This document shows positions 62,681 through 64,000 of a DNA stretch of 64,000 bases, piece by piece. The translations under genes and the position numbers were made by a program. The stretch's first letter is position 1. Each line of letters starts with the position of its first letter. The notes beneath the pieces are model-generated. The model had not been told where the DNA came from. It did not search any database and was given only the letters and a program-made list of their open reading frames with translations. Origin of the DNA: Sialis fuliginosa (Eukaryota > Arthropoda > Insecta > Megaloptera > Sialidae); NCBI GenBank assembly GCA_961205875.1, contig OY540816.1, positions 15,014,701-15,078,700 on the forward strand, in the 5' to 3' direction.

Positions 62681-63572
62681 TTTTTATTTAATGCTGCACA
62701 TTTTGTATTTGTTGTGTATAAATTAAAATTAATATATTTACAAAAACATATATTATATAATAGCTAATATCTTGTTTTAGAACTGTAATTAATTAAATTT
62801 ATAAAATACTGTGAAAATGATAGAATTTGTATAAAAGACTCAAACATAAGTAAAATATCAAATCAATGTACGTTAGTATTTATTTACAGAAGGCACATAT
62901 TACATAAAAAATCTAATATAATGAAAAATACATAATATTGATAGGTATATTCTGTTAAAAAAATAAATCATACATACTTATTTTATATGCTATTAATTAT
63001 ATAAATAAAATATGTTAAATTTATAAATGACTATAATAAACATTATAATTTGAAGTTATAAAAACAGCCTTGTCTATTATTTTTTACTATATCATAAAAT
63101 TTATAGTTATAAGAAATTTCTTGATATATATTTCTGAACAGATAGTATTGGTATTTACTTTAATATAGGTTTCTCTCTTACTACCTGCCCCTCAAAGACT
63201 GTAGTAAACCACCTTAATTAAAAGGAACACAGAACATTTTTGATTGTATTAAATAAATAAATTATTTTCGAGAATTTTATTTCTATAAAGTAATATTTTA
63301 CTATGAAAGCATTTCGGTTAAAATAAGAAAATCAACAAAAAGTGGTGTTAATTGATATAATCTTCTGTACAATTCATCATGACTCATATATATCAAGAAA
63401 TACCTTCAAAAAATAAAATCTAATAATTTATAAGTAAATACAAATAAAAAGAAACAAAGAATATAGTTTGAATTTCCAAACTAATACCCGAGAGCACCTT
63501 AAATAAAAACTATAACTTTTGTCACAAAACACCGAAGATAAAACTGGTTTAAAATTGTGTCAATACATATTT
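62681..63572. other. Convergent 3' flanks, no gene seen
   Basis: AT-rich DNA between the Vps16A stop and the stop of the minus strand exon. An ATTAAA at about 62725 could serve Vps16A. The AATAAA for the opposite gene overlaps or follows its stop codon. Confidence 0.5.
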
Positions 63573-63755
63573 TTATTCATTTCCTGATAAAATTGTCAAT
63601 TGTAACGGTACGGAAAACAATATTTCCCATGGTCTTCGTACGGCTTCTGTAATACTGTCAACACAGATGTTTGTTTCTAAGGTAATTTTCCAAACTTCCT
63701 CTCTGCTTGCGGTCTCATCCAAGTAATTTAGAATTATTATATTACCGTCTTTGGC
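63573..63755 (-). CDS. Last coding exon of an unidentified gene (partial)
   Basis: On the minus strand, AATATTTTTAACAG at 63756-63769 is a good acceptor. It opens a 60-codon frame (AKDGNIIILNYL ... VPLQLTILSGNE) ending in TAA 63575-63573. The residue mix and higher GC are clearly protein-like, and the exon runs convergent to Vps16A. The rest of the gene lies upstream, beyond the right edge. A donor-like GAAGTG/GTTAGT at the very end of the window might bound the previous exon. I do not recognise the family. Confidence 0.7.
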   Translation of the reverse strand, partial: AKDGNIIILNYLDETASREEVWKITLETNICVDSITEAVRRPWEILFSVPLQLTILSGNE

Positions 63756-63769
63756 CTGTTAAAAATATT

Positions 63770-64000
63770 ATCAAATACCAATTAAAATGTGCATTTAAAA
63801 AATACATAATAGATATTCAAAAGTCATTGATGTCAAATTCTGATCGACTAACAGAGTATTTTATTGGCAGTTCTGTATTATTAAAAATTATAAATTTAAA
63901 AAATTATTTACTCATTTGGGTCACGAACAAAAAATTGGGAACCGTTAATCTAATTTAAAAATAAATAGACTCATAAATAATTTAGTTTACTAACCACTTC
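63770..64000 (-). other. Probable intron of the minus strand terminal-exon gene
   Basis: AT-rich; the 83-codon + strand ORF across it is incidental and overlaps the real minus strand exon. Confidence 0.4.

Noticed and set aside
1-64000. CRISPR arrays, bacterial operons, tRNA or rRNA genes
   Set aside because: No regularly spaced direct repeats with unique spacers, no polycistronic gene packing and no tRNA B-box context or rRNA core sequence were seen; the window is eukaryotic.

Overview
The window is strongly AT-rich animal DNA with short phase-consistent GT-AG introns, long gene-poor stretches and many small DNA transposons. The gene content points to an insect: a giant leucine-rich-repeat cell-surface protein of chaoptin type and a Vps16A orthologue. 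The composition and the abundance of hAT, Tc1/mariner and piggyBac-type MITEs would suit a hemipteran such as an aphid relative, but the sequence does not prove this.

Layout. (1) Position 2-172 is a C-terminal coding exon of an unidentified + strand gene cut by the window edge. (2) An almost intact Tc1/mariner-superfamily transposon (4268-6422) carries a full 356-aa transposase ORF. (3) A seven-exon gene on the minus strand (12655-6456) encodes a 1339-aa LRR receptor-like protein with signal peptide, transmembrane helix and PPPY-containing tail; the transposon lies 30 bp beyond its stop codon. (4) About 45 kb (12.7-57.5 kb) holds no confident protein gene. It is a mosaic of foldback and MITE families, some with readable target-site duplications, plus tandem arrays, a few GC-richer patches and one candidate 45-codon membrane-peptide ORF (20126-20263). 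(5) A compact pair shares a 343-bp divergent promoter: a 247-aa coiled-coil protein (minus, 58345-57539, with an 8-nt first coding exon) and Vps16A (plus, 58689-62680, 14 exons, 836 aa). (6) The last coding exon of another minus strand gene lies at 63755-63573.

Functionally, Vps16A is a core subunit of the HOPS and CORVET endolysosomal tethering complexes. The LRR protein is an adhesion or recognition-type surface protein. The remaining partial genes could not be named. The most notable single observation is that Vps16A intron 7 (60758-60833) has a U12-type donor and branch site. I found no novel multi-gene system; the novelty here lies in transposon families, nested insertions and gene-architecture details. 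No tRNA, rRNA or CRISPR array was seen.
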